Below are positions 22,674 to 30,584 of a DNA stretch of 64,000 nucleotides, piece after piece. The stretch lies in the NCBI GenBank assembly GCA_003347645.1, contig QDFX01000005.1:180999-244998 (forward strand). The letters run 5' to 3'. The translations under genes were made by a program, and so were the position numbers. Each line of letters starts with the position of its first letter. Within the stretch, counting starts at the first letter, position 1. Source of the DNA: Rhizobiaceae bacterium CPCC 101076 (GTDB lineage: Bacteria > Pseudomonadota > Alphaproteobacteria > Rhizobiales > Methylopilaceae). The notes beneath the pieces were generated by a model, which saw only the letters and a list, made by a program, of their open reading frames with translations, did no database searches and had not been told where the DNA came from.

Positions 22674-23837
22674 CTAAGAGCCACTCCCATACCCCACCGC
22701 CTGCCGCTTCTCCTCGTCGGTCAGGAAGCTCGCCGCCTCCACGCGCCGCCAAAGCGCCTCACGATCCGAACTCAGCGCCTCGATCCGGTCGAGATCCGGC
22801 TCGACCCTCAAAGCCGCCTCGCCGAACGCCGGCCCCAACCAATGCGCGATATCGCCCAGCACGCGGCCGAGCAGCGGCAGCACGGTCTGCCGCCACAGCG
22901 CCCGGTTCGCCTCCTGATAGTTCGCGTATGTGTTGTCGCCCGGTATCCCGAGCAGCATCGGCGGCACGCCAAAGGCCAGCGCGATCTCGCGCGCCGCGCC
23001 GTTCTTGGCCTGCATGAAATCCATGTCCTTCGGCGTCAGCGCCATCGCCTTCCAGTCGAGCCCGCCGTCGAGCAGGAGCGGCCGGCCGGCATTGCGCGGC
23101 CCGGAGAACTGGCTATCCAGTTCCTCCTTCAACCGCTCGAATTGGTCGTCGGTCAGATTCGCTCCCTCGGGGCCGGCATAGACCAGCGCGCCGGAGGGCC
23201 GAGCCGCATTGTCGAGCAGCGCCTTATTCCAGGCCGACGCCGCGTTGTGGACGTCGAGCGCCTGCGCGGCGGCTTCGAGCGGCGAGAAGCCGTAATGGTC
23301 GTCGAGCGGATGGAAGAAGGCGAGGTGCAGCACCGGCGGCACAGCCGCGTCCTGCCGGAACCGCACCGTCTCGGCGCCGACCGAATACTCATAGGCCTCC
23401 GGCCAGCCGTCCGGCCCCGGCACCACCTTCATCCGGTCGGGCCGCAGTGCATGCAGCTCGCGCGGCGCGCCGTCTACCGCGACCATCTCGGCATAGGCAT
23501 TGCCCGCCACCAGCAGATGCCCCGCCAGCGCCTCCAGGAACACCGCCCCGCTCTGCCGCGCATTCGGCCGCGCCAAGAGATCGAGCAGCGGATGCTCGTC
23601 GAGCGCCTTTCCGTTCTCGTAGAGCACGAGCGGCGCCGAACCCGCCGCCTCCGCGATCGTCCGCACGCAGCGGAACACCACGGCGTTCCGCACGAACCCT
23701 TCCCGCGTCAGCGTCGCATAATCACGCGGCGTCCAGACCGGCCGCCCGGCCTGATGCAGCGCGATCACCGAACCCGTGCGCGAAGCCTTCTCCTCCCCGC
23801 CCACGCGGCGAAGGAGGTTCTGCAGTCCTGGGAACAT
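22674..23837 (-). CDS. portal protein (g3)
   Basis: 387 residues, HK97-type portal: VRNAVVFRCVRTIAEAAGSAPLVLYENGK, HPLLDLLARPN, AGNAYAEMVAVDG, HLAFFHPLDDHYGFSPLEAAAQALD, and the Thr/Tyr-rich NTYANYQEANRALWRQTVLPLL segment near the C-terminus. The twelve-fold ring at one capsid vertex through which DNA enters. Downstream of terminase with an R1 repeat between. Confidence 0.95.
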   Translation of the reverse strand: MFPGLQNLLRRVGGEEKASRTGSVIALHQAGRPVWTPRDYATLTREGFVRNAVVFRCVRTIAEAAGSAPLVLYENGKALDEHPLLDLLARPNARQSGAVFLEALAGHLLVAGNAYAEMVAVDGAPRELHALRPDRMKVVPGPDGWPEAYEYSVGAETVRFRQDAAVPPVLHLAFFHPLDDHYGFSPLEAAAQALDVHNAASAWNKALLDNAARPSGALVYAGPEGANLTDDQFERLKEELDSQFSGPRNAGRPLLLDGGLDWKAMALTPKDMDFMQAKNGAAREIALAFGVPPMLLGIPGDNTYANYQEANRALWRQTVLPLLGRVLGDIAHWLGPAFGEAALRVEPDLDRIEALSSDREALWRRVEAASFLTDEEKRQAVGYGSGS

Positions 23838-23868
23838 TGATTTTCTCCGAGTAACGGCGGTCGCGATG

Positions 23869-24030
23869 CCTTCGCCCCAACGAGGGAGAAGGCCGACTCG
23901 CTGCGGTACGCAGCGAGCGGGATGAGGGGCGCCGCGAAGCGGCTCCTCAAGTATTCAGAGTATGCGGAGAGTTCCCCCTCACCCCGGTCGCGCAAACGCG
24001 ACTCGACCCTCTCCCTAGTTAGGGAGAGGG
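23869..24030. repeat. palindromic repeat R1, copy g
   Basis: CCTTCGCCCCAACGAGGGAG...GACTCGCTGCGGTACGCAGCGAGCGGGATGAGGG with the inverse arm ending CTCTCCCTAGTTAGGGAGAG. Between terminase and portal genes. Confidence 0.85.
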
Positions 24031-24031
24031 G

Positions 24032-25381
24032 TTACAAACCCCTCACCCGCGGCTCTCCGCCTCGCCCGCTCAGAGCCAGCGACGTCACCGCCCACACAAG
24101 CGCATCCAGCCGATCCGGCGACAGTCCCGAACTCAAGCCATCCAACCCAAAGTCACACAACTCGTCCTCGAGCTCCGGCAAAGCCCGCAAATGCCGCACC
24201 CGGCCCTGCGCATAGAGGTTCGCCACCGGCTCCGCCCGCAGCCATTTCCCCCGCGTCGCATGGACGAGCGTCACCGGCACGCCCGCATCCGCCTGCGAAA
24301 TCACCGATCGCACCATCGCCCCGCCCTGGTTCGCCTCGGCCACCAGCGCGTCGGCCTCATGCCGTTTCCACGCCGCCACCGCCTTCGCCGCCCAGAGGTC
24401 CGGTCGCGATCCCTCTATCGTCGCATCCTCCAGCACATAGACCATGCCGTTCGCCGCCCGCCCGGCGACCACGATCCCGCAGGCGTCCGATCTTCGTCCG
24501 CCTCCAGCCGGCGGGTCCACCGCCACCACGATCCGCCTCAGCTCCGGCGCCTCATCCACCCGCGCCGCCTCGATCATCTCGCGAGACCACAGCGCATCCG
24601 CCCGCTCCTCGACGATCTCGCCGTCGAGTTCCTGCCGCCCGAGACGCGTCCCGCCATAGCGGCCGACCACCGTCTCCAGGAAGCGCGGCGCGAGGTTGAG
24701 CGCGTTCTTGCGCGTCGTCGCATGCGTCACCGCCGTCTTCGGGTCCGCCATCAGCTTCTTCAGCAGCGTGATCGGCCGTGGCGTCGTCGTCACCATCTGG
24801 CGCGGCGCCGTGCCGAGCCGCATCCCGAATTGCAGCATGTCCCACACCTCCTCCGCCCTCTTCCATTTGCCGAGCTCGTCGCACCAGGCCGCGCCGAATT
24901 GCGGCCCGCGCAGCGCCTCCGGGTCCTCGGCCGAGAAGCATTGCGCCACCGCGCCGTTCGGCCAGGTCAGCTTTTTGCGCGACGGCTCCCACAGCGGTCG
25001 CACCCTGCCGCCGAGCGACAAAATCCCCGACACGCCCTCGATCATCACCTCACGCACATCGGCCGCCGTCTCGCCGATCAGGGCGATGCGTCCGACAGGC
25101 TCGCTGGTGAATTCCCTGTCCCCGCAAGCCAGCGCCGAGACCCACTCGGCTCCCGCCCGCGTCTTCCCCGCGCCGCGCCCGCCCATGAAAAGCCAGACGC
25201 CCCAGTCGCCGGGCGGCGGTTTCTGGTCTTCGCGGGCGAAATAGCTCCAGTCGTTCGCCCACCGCGCGACCTCGCGCCGTGGCATCAGCGCCAGCGCCTC
25301 ATCCCTCAGTCCGGCTTCGGTGCAGCGCGTCCAGGCGTGTCGCAAGATCAAGTCGGAACTCGTGGATGTCGCGGGGATCAT
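24032..25381 (-). CDS. large terminase subunit, DNA-packaging ATPase (g2)
   Basis: Up to 449 residues. ATPase: Walker A FMGGRGAGKTRAGAEW, Walker B-like region FGAAWCDELGKW, and the coupling motif TTTPRPITLLKKL. Nuclease domain acidic residues: IVVAVDPPAGGGRRSDACGIVV and ALVAEANQGGAMV. In GTAs this enzyme packages host DNA to headful. The ATG at 25381 overlaps the small terminase gene by 83 bases. A later non-ATG start (for example TTG near DLILRHAW) would give less overlap and cannot be excluded. Confidence 0.95.
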   Translation of the reverse strand: MIPATSTSSDLILRHAWTRCTEAGLRDEALALMPRREVARWANDWSYFAREDQKPPPGDWGVWLFMGGRGAGKTRAGAEWVSALACGDREFTSEPVGRIALIGETAADVREVMIEGVSGILSLGGRVRPLWEPSRKKLTWPNGAVAQCFSAEDPEALRGPQFGAAWCDELGKWKRAEEVWDMLQFGMRLGTAPRQMVTTTPRPITLLKKLMADPKTAVTHATTRKNALNLAPRFLETVVGRYGGTRLGRQELDGEIVEERADALWSREMIEAARVDEAPELRRIVVAVDPPAGGGRRSDACGIVVAGRAANGMVYVLEDATIEGSRPDLWAAKAVAAWKRHEADALVAEANQGGAMVRSVISQADAGVPVTLVHATRGKWLRAEPVANLYAQGRVRHLRALPELEDELCDFGLDGLSSGLSPDRLDALVWAVTSLALSGRGGEPRVRGL

Positions 25382-25802
25382 CGTCCTCCTGTGCCGCGGG
25401 CCCCTTATCGGCCTCGTCCAGCTTCTTCAGTTCCGAGAGCGTCTTCACCAAAGTCGCCAGGGTCTTGGCTGAACGCTCCATCTCGCCTGCCCCGGTCAAC
25501 CTATCCAGCCGTTTCAGGCTCTGGTCGATTTCGGCAATCTCGCGGTCCACCGTTTCGCGGATGCGGGCGATCAGACCCGCGCGGTCGGCGATCGCATCGC
25601 GCGGGTCAGATGCCAGCGGCTCGACCGGCGCCGGCTTCGATCCTGCCGGCCCACGTCTTGGCGTCCACCCGAGAGCCTTGATCCTCTTGTGAAACCCTCG
25701 TCGGCCGAGCCGCATCAACGCGGCGATCTCGGATACCGGGATCGAGGTCTCCTCGTAGAGCCGCCGCGCCTGCGCCGTGATTTCGTCTTCGACCCCGTTC
25801 AA
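25299..25802 (-). CDS. small terminase-like protein (g1)
   Basis: About 167 residues. N-terminal helix-turn-helix (ITAQARRLYEETSIPVSEIAALMRLGRRGFHKRIKALGW) followed by a long charged helical region (SLKRLDRLTGAGEMERSAKTLATLVKTLSELKKLDE). This is the layout of small terminases; RcGTA g1 has the same place. The TTG at 25802 is preferred over the TTG at 25814 because GGAGG lies 5 bases before it. First gene of the cluster, about 70 bases after the promoter. Confidence 0.82.
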   Translation of the reverse strand: MNGVEDEITAQARRLYEETSIPVSEIAALMRLGRRGFHKRIKALGWTPRRGPAGSKPAPVEPLASDPRDAIADRAGLIARIRETVDREIAEIDQSLKRLDRLTGAGEMERSAKTLATLVKTLSELKKLDEADKGPAAQEDDDPRDIHEFRLDLATRLDALHRSRTEG

Positions 25803-25872
25803 CCGCGCCTCCAAACGAAAGCGGCGACCCCGTCGCCGGTGGCCGCCGCCCGCATTTCTCGAACATGGGCCT

Positions 25873-25915
25873 TATGTACCCGAGCAGCGTCACGGTGTCA
25901 AGGTATATTTTCCTA
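25873..25915 (-). promoter_or_regulatory. GTA cluster promoter with TAGGAAAATA box
   Basis: Minus strand: TAGGAAAATA (25915-25906), 4 bases, TTGACA (25901-25896), 17 bases, TACATA (25878-25873). A near-consensus sigma-70-type promoter pointing at the small terminase gene. The box and spacing recur upstream of the P450 gene and the DUF6456 gene. Confidence 0.78.
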
Positions 25916-26003
25916 AATCGATGGTGGCGCAGCCGAAAGGCATTCGATTTCGATCATGCGAGACGATGCGTGACATTCTCGTCCGCAACGTCGCTCGTGA
26001 AGA

Positions 26004-27215
26004 TCATCGCTTGCCCGCCACCACGGGCAGGCTCGCAATTGCCCTGAGACCAGGCCGCTCGCGCCACCGCACCTGCGACTCCGGCACACCCAGTTCGAGG
26101 TTCGGCCAGCGCTCGAACAAAGCTCTCAAGGCGCATTTGCCTTCGATGCGCGCAAGCTGGTGGCCAAGGCAGAAATGGATGCCCGTACCGAAGGCAAGAT
26201 GCCGGTTGGGCTGCCTTTCGAGATCGAGTCGTTCCGGCTGTTCGTTCGCATCCGGGTCCATATTGGCGGCCGCCAGCATGGCCATGACCTTCTCGCCCTT
26301 CCTCACCCGGACACCGTCGAGGTCCATGTCCTGCCGGACGAAGCGCGGCTTCGTGAACTGCACGGGCGAGATGAAACGGAGGAACTCCTCGATGGCCAGA
26401 TTGAGGCGGCTCCAATCGTCCTTGAGCCAATCGCGAAGCGCCGGATTTTTCGTCAATTCATGGACGGATCCGCTGATCAGGTGCGTCGTGGTCTCCGAGC
26501 CTGCCCCAAGCAGCAGAAAGACCATCGCCACCATCTCGCGGGCGCTGATACGGCCGCCCTCCTTCTCGACGCGGACAAGCTCCGCGATCAGCCCCTCGCC
26601 GCCATGCGTGCGAGCGATCTCGATGCGCGCTCCCAGGTAGCGCCTCATCCCCACCATTGCGGGAATGAGACCCAGGAAGCCGATGGCGCTGGTGAGGCGT
26701 GTGAAGCCGGCCATCCATGCCATGAACCTCGGCCTGTCCTCTTGCGGCAATCCGAGCAGTTCGCAGATGACGGCAAGCGGCAGCCTGCGCGAATATCGCT
26801 CGACCAGATCAGCCGGGCTCCCCTCGGAAAAGAGCTGGTCCGCCAGTTCTTGGGCGATGGCGAGGATGTGCGGTTCCATGTCGAGGACCGCCCGTCGCCG
26901 GAAGGCTTCATCCACGATGTCCCGCAGTCGGCTGTGGTCGGGCTCGTCCATCGTCAGCATGTTGTCGGCGACGGCCCGTATTACCCCTGGCATCCACCAC
27001 CGAAGCCCGGCAACCGCGCCATCCTTGCGCAGGGTGAAATTTTCGCTGTCCTTCAGCACGCGGCTGGCCAGTTCCTGTGTCGTCGTGATCCAGACGCTAC
27101 CCACGATCGGAAACCGGATCCGAACGACGGGCCCGACGGCTCTCAGACGCGCGATCTCGGCCGCCGGATCACGGAAATAGTCCTGGCTGGCGATATCGAT
27201 GCGCGGCATCATCAT
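26004..27215 (-). CDS. cytochrome P450
   Basis: 403 residues, soluble bacterial class. I-helix GAGSETTT (about 237-244), ExxR in EEFLRF (277-280), and the heme loop FGTGIHFCLGHQLAR with Cys349 as the axial ligand. Monooxygenase; substrate not predictable, though the arrangement resembles CYP107/CYP125-like hydroxylases. No ferredoxin or reductase gene is nearby. Its promoter resembles the GTA promoter. Its ATG overlaps the stop of a short upstream reading frame. Confidence 0.95.
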   Translation of the reverse strand: MMMPRIDIASQDYFRDPAAEIARLRAVGPVVRIRFPIVGSVWITTTQELASRVLKDSENFTLRKDGAVAGLRWWMPGVIRAVADNMLTMDEPDHSRLRDIVDEAFRRRAVLDMEPHILAIAQELADQLFSEGSPADLVERYSRRLPLAVICELLGLPQEDRPRFMAWMAGFTRLTSAIGFLGLIPAMVGMRRYLGARIEIARTHGGEGLIAELVRVEKEGGRISAREMVAMVFLLLGAGSETTTHLISGSVHELTKNPALRDWLKDDWSRLNLAIEEFLRFISPVQFTKPRFVRQDMDLDGVRVRKGEKVMAMLAAANMDPDANEQPERLDLERQPNRHLAFGTGIHFCLGHQLARIEGKCALRALFERWPNLELGVPESQVRWRERPGLRAIASLPVVAGKR

Positions 27216-27340
27216 TGAACCCTGGCGGTGCCTGTCAGGTCGGCTAATTGGGCCGCAACATGCACCATGGCGAGTTTTCGCCGGGCGACCGTCAGAAGGT
27301 CAGACGGAAACCCTCTCGAACAGACACCGCCGAAAGCCAT
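27212..27340 (-). CDS. 42-residue possible leader peptide of P450
   Basis: Starts MAFGGVCSRGFPSDLLTVAR and ends LTGTARVQ, with AGGA upstream. Its TGA overlaps the P450 ATG (ATGA). It begins close to the expected transcript start. This may be a leader for coupled translation. The sequence is not family-like, so chance is possible. Confidence 0.3.
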   Translation of the reverse strand: MAFGGVCSRGFPSDLLTVARRKLAMVHVAAQLADLTGTARVQ

Positions 27341-27362
27341 CGGTCCTAGCGAGAATGGGATC

Positions 27363-27405
27363 GGTGTAGCCGAGCAGCGTCACGCCATCAATGCTTATTT
27401 TCCTA
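27363..27405 (-). promoter_or_regulatory. P450 promoter with TAGGAAAATA box
   Basis: Minus strand: TAGGAAAATA (27405-27396), 4 bases, TTGATG (27391-27386), 17 bases, TACACC (27368-27363). Also shares CGTGACGCTGCTCGG in the spacer with the GTA promoter. Points at the P450 gene. Confidence 0.65.
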
Positions 27406-27502
27406 GATCGATGAGTAGCTCCGTCTTTAGCAGCATCGCCAGCACCGACCGAAGCGGGCTATTCCCGGTCTCAAAGCGAAACAGAAACGGGGGATTCTCG
27501 CC

Positions 27503-27895
27503 TTGTCCAAGCCCGTCCTCGCGGCCTTCTTCGCCGTGCTCGCAGCCCCGGCGCTCGCCGCCACTCCAGACACCAGGATCAACGCCGAACTGATGAAGCT
27601 GTCCCCGGAAGCCCGCCGAGAGCAGCGCTGCGACGGCCGCGCCATGGGCCAGGTCAGCCGCGACCATGCCGGCATGCAGCCGGATTCGATCATCGCCTAT
27701 GCCTACGGTGATCCGAAAGCCCAAGGCAACAGGATCGTCGCCCCCGGCGGCGCCATCCATATCGGCACGATGTGGTACCACATCTCCTATTCCTGCCAGA
27801 CCACGGACGACGGTCTCGACATTCAGTCGTTCACCTATAATCTGGGCAAGCCCATTCCGAAGGGCGAATGGGCCGAGCACCAGTTGGTGCAGTAA
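27503..27895 (+). CDS. secreted DUF930 protein
   Basis: 130 residues with signal peptide (SKPVLAAFFAVLAAPALAA) from a TTG start preceded by GGGGGA. The mature part has LSPEARREQRCDGRAMGQVSRD, then VAPGGAIHIGTMWYHISYSC and LDIQSFTYNLGKPIP-GEW, the DUF930 pattern found in Rhizobiales. Exported, function unknown, two conserved Cys probably form a disulfide. Confidence 0.85.
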   Translation: MSKPVLAAFFAVLAAPALAATPDTRINAELMKLSPEARREQRCDGRAMGQVSRDHAGMQPDSIIAYAYGDPKAQGNRIVAPGGAIHIGTMWYHISYSCQTTDDGLDIQSFTYNLGKPIPKGEWAEHQLVQ

Positions 27896-28010
27896 GGCCG
27901 GACAAAAAAATTCGGCGATCATGTCACATCTGCGCACGCTGGCTCGTCACCCCTGCAAGCACGCGCCTTGATCCCCCAACGGTCGCGTGCGGAAAGCATG
28001 AGGCTGAGAC

Positions 28011-28766
28011 ATGAAAATCGTCATCATCGGCGGCACGGGCCTGATCGGCACCAAGACCGCGAACCAGCTGCGCCAGATCGGTCATGAAGTCGTCCAGTCG
28101 TCGCCGTCCACGGGTGTCAACACCCTCACCGGCGAAGGCCTGGACGAGGTCCTGAAGGGCGTCGACGTCGTCATCGACGTCACCAATTCCCCGTCCTTTG
28201 AGCCGCAGGCCGTCCTCGACTTCTTCGAGACGTCGACCCGCAACATCCTCGCCGCCGAAAAGCGCGCAGGCGTCCGGCACCACGTCGCCCTCTCGATTGT
28301 CAACACCGATCGCCCGCCGGGCAACGGCTACTTCCACGCCAAGGCCGCCCAGGAAAAGCTGATCAAGGCCGGCGGCGTGCCGTGGTCGATCGTCCGCGCC
28401 ACCCAGTTCTTCGAGTTCGTCGGCGCGATCGCGCAATCGGCTACCGAAGGGCAGACCGTCCGCGTTCCGTCCGCCAAGGTCCAGTTCATGGCGGCCGACG
28501 ATGTCGCGGCGGCCGTGGCAGAGACCGCGATCTCCCCGCCCCTCAACGGCACGATCGACACCGCCGGTCCGGAACGTGTCCCGTTCGACGAGGTCGTCGG
28601 CCGTTGGCTCAACGCGCACAACGACCCGCGCAATATCGTGGCGGACGCCTCAGCCCCCTATTTCGGCACACCGATCGACGACCAGTCGCTGGTCCCGCTC
28701 GGCGAGGCGCGCATCGGCAGGATCCGCTACGAGGATTGGCTCGCCCAGTCCCTGGTCGCGGCGTGA
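28011..28766 (+). CDS. NmrA-like NAD(P)-binding protein (atypical SDR)
   Basis: 251 residues. Rossmann motif VIIGGTGLIGTKTANQL, then VDVVIDVTNSPSFE, HHVALSIVNTDRPPGNGYFHAKAAQEKLI with a YFHAK motif in place of YxxxK, and VPWSIVRATQFFEF. This matches the NAD(P)H-binding NmrA/complex I NDUFA9-like group. Possibly a quinone or nucleotide-sugar related oxidoreductase or a redox sensor. It is followed 12 bases later by a cupin gene, so the pair is likely an operon. Confidence 0.88.
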   Translation: MKIVIIGGTGLIGTKTANQLRQIGHEVVQSSPSTGVNTLTGEGLDEVLKGVDVVIDVTNSPSFEPQAVLDFFETSTRNILAAEKRAGVRHHVALSIVNTDRPPGNGYFHAKAAQEKLIKAGGVPWSIVRATQFFEFVGAIAQSATEGQTVRVPSAKVQFMAADDVAAAVAETAISPPLNGTIDTAGPERVPFDEVVGRWLNAHNDPRNIVADASAPYFGTPIDDQSLVPLGEARIGRIRYEDWLAQSLVAA

Positions 28767-28778
28767 GGAGGCGATCCG

Positions 28779-29195
28779 ATGATCAGATATCTCCTCTCCG
28801 CCGCGCTGCTGATGGCCATCTCCGCCGGTACAGCCGCCGCCGATGACGGCAGCAAGGGCACGAAAGTGACGCTCGTCTACGAGCACGAGCTTCCCAACGT
28901 TCCCGGCAAGAGCATCAGGGGCGTCCTCGTCGAATACGAGCCGGGCGGCGCCAACGCCGCGCACACTCATCCGAAGTCCGCCTTCATCTACGCCACCGTG
29001 CTCGAAGGCGAGATCCGGAGCCAGGTCAACGACGGTCCCGAACAGACCTTCGGCCCGGGTCAGAACTGGTCGGAAAACCCGGGCGATCACCATAATGTCA
29101 GCGCCAATGCGAGCACGACCAAGCCGGCGAAGCTCTTCGCCGTCTTTGTCGTCGACACCGACGACAAAGTGCTCGTGACGCCGATCAAGAAATAA
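28779..29195 (+). CDS. secreted cupin-domain protein
   Basis: 138 residues with signal peptide (MIRYLLSAALLMAISAGTAAA). Cupin core: GVLVEYEPGGANAAHTHPKSAFIYATVLEGEIRS (metal-binding His of HTH and Glu), then GPGQNWSENPGDHHNVSANAS with the second-motif His. Small single-domain periplasmic cupin of the kind that binds small ligands. Co-transcribed with the NmrA-like gene. Confidence 0.87.
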   Translation: MIRYLLSAALLMAISAGTAAADDGSKGTKVTLVYEHELPNVPGKSIRGVLVEYEPGGANAAHTHPKSAFIYATVLEGEIRSQVNDGPEQTFGPGQNWSENPGDHHNVSANASTTKPAKLFAVFVVDTDDKVLVTPIKK

Positions 29196-29537
29196 GACGC
29201 CGAGGCGGTCCGGCCGTGCCGGGCCGCCTTTCGCGCGCGCAATCATACCGGTTGCCGAACACGCCGGCTCAGCTACGCTCCTCCCCGGCGGCATCAAGAC
29301 CGCACCGGGAAACGCTCACATGCTGATAGCTGCCGAACTCTCCGGCCTGCTCTGCCCTGGTCGTCGTCGCGCTGCTTGCCCTCGGCGCGGCTGGCGTCAT
29401 CTACGGCTTCACCGCCTGATCCGATTCCCGAACCGGCCGAGCTAGGTCGCTGAACGACCTTCGCAATAGGTACTCCGCGAAAACCGGCCCTATAATCCTG
29501 TCATTGACGTTCCTTCATGCTGGGGCAGAGGAACACG
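29196..29537. other. 342-base gap with a possibly broken small membrane ORF
   Basis: No complete gene. An ATG at 29323 reads MLIAAELSG, while another frame just downstream reads ALVVVALLALGAAGVIYGFT and stops at 29420. The two together would form a ~33-residue membrane peptide, but they are in different frames. Either a decayed small gene or chance. Confidence 0.3.
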
Positions 29538-30479
29538 ATGCTTGGCGGAATTCGCATTCTCCTTGCCGCGCTGGCAGCGGCTCTGCTGCTCGGCCAGTCC
29601 GTGCCGTCGCGCGCCCAGACGACCGAGGAGAACAAGGCCTTTCTCGAAACTGCGTCCAGGACTCTTCGTTGGGAAGAGCCGGCCGAGCCGGTGAAGATCA
29701 TCGGCCCGCTCTATTTCGTCGGAACGAAGGGCCTCGGCGCCTGGCTGTTCACCACGACCGAAGGCCTCATCCTGCTTAACACCGGAATGCCCTCGTCGGG
29801 CCCGATGATCGAGGCGTCGATCCGCAAGCTCGGCTTCAGTCCGGACGACATCAAGATCCTGCTCACCGGCCACGCCCATATCGACCACGCCGGCGGCCAC
29901 GCCTACATCAAGCAATTGTTCGGCGCGAAGGTCGCCGCCATGGATTCCGAGGTGCAGAACCTCGAAAGCGGCGGCGAGAGCGATTTCTTCTATGGTCGCG
30001 ACGTCGACGTCTTGGGCTTCGCCCCGGCCTATGTCGACCGGGTCCTGCGCGACGGCGATCAGGTCAGGCTCGGCGACGTCGTCCTCACCGCCCTGCACAC
30101 CCCCGGCCACACCAGGGGCGCCACGACCTGGACCACCACGATCGTCGACGGCGGCAAGGCCTACTCATTGGCCTTTCCCGATGGCGGCGGCATCAATCCC
30201 GGCTATCGCCTCGCCGACAGACCGTCCTATCCCGGCATCGAGGCCGACTACCGCAACACGCTTCACCGCCTGGAAATGCTGAAGCCCGACATCTGGTTCT
30301 CGTCGCATCTGGAGAAGATGGATTTCGACGGAAAGCGCGAACGCGCCACGACCGAAGGCGTCTCGGCCTGGGTCGACCCCGAAGGTTACCGAAAGTTCGT
30401 CGCCACCCAGCGCCGCGCCTTCGAGGACCAGATGGACAAGGAAATGGCCCCCGCGCGGAAGAGCGCGGAGGGGCCGTAG
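29538..30479 (+). CDS. subclass B3-type metallo-beta-lactamase
   Basis: 313 residues from MLGGIRILLAALAAALLLGQ (signal peptide, then AQ); GAGGAA lies 4 bases ahead. Zinc ligands: LLTGHAHIDHAGG gives His112, His114, Asp116 and His117; LHTPGHTRGATTW gives His191; WFSSHLEK gives His257. These are the B3 set, with FPDGGGINPGY in the region where B3 enzymes carry Ser221 rather than Cys. It would hydrolyse beta-lactams, including carbapenems, in the periplasm. Activity has to be shown; B3 relatives of unknown substrate exist. No mobile element adjoins it. Confidence 0.9.
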   Translation: MLGGIRILLAALAAALLLGQSVPSRAQTTEENKAFLETASRTLRWEEPAEPVKIIGPLYFVGTKGLGAWLFTTTEGLILLNTGMPSSGPMIEASIRKLGFSPDDIKILLTGHAHIDHAGGHAYIKQLFGAKVAAMDSEVQNLESGGESDFFYGRDVDVLGFAPAYVDRVLRDGDQVRLGDVVLTALHTPGHTRGATTWTTTIVDGGKAYSLAFPDGGGINPGYRLADRPSYPGIEADYRNTLHRLEMLKPDIWFSSHLEKMDFDGKRERATTEGVSAWVDPEGYRKFVATQRRAFEDQMDKEMAPARKSAEGP

Positions 30480-30483
30480 CTAG

Positions 30484-30571
30484 AAGCCGTCATCCTCTGA
30501 CGACATCATCCTCCGGCTCGGCCGAAGGCCCGCGACTGGATGCTCCGATCAAGCCGGAGCATGACGATCTC
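30484..30571. repeat. palindromic repeat R2 copy
   Basis: GCCGTCATCCTCTGACGACATCATCCTCCGGC and the inverse arm CCGATCAAGCCGGAGCATGACG. Just downstream of the metallo-beta-lactamase gene; may act as its transcript end. Confidence 0.7.
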
Positions 30572-30584
30572 CGGGACGTAATTA

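Noticed and set aside
15474..24030. Possible CRISPR array because of repeated palindromes
   Set aside because: Repeats differ in length and sequence, lie 0.5-4 kb apart with genes between, and have no regular spacers.
1124..25802. Active temperate prophage
   Set aside because: No integrase, repressor, excisionase or replication genes, and gene order follows RcGTA; the GTA reading is better supported.
25860..27413. The two 64-base similar sequences as attachment sites of a P450-carrying element
   Set aside because: They align with promoter elements and a third copy exists at 49.8 kb; no integrase or tRNA target. Kept as a regulatory motif instead.
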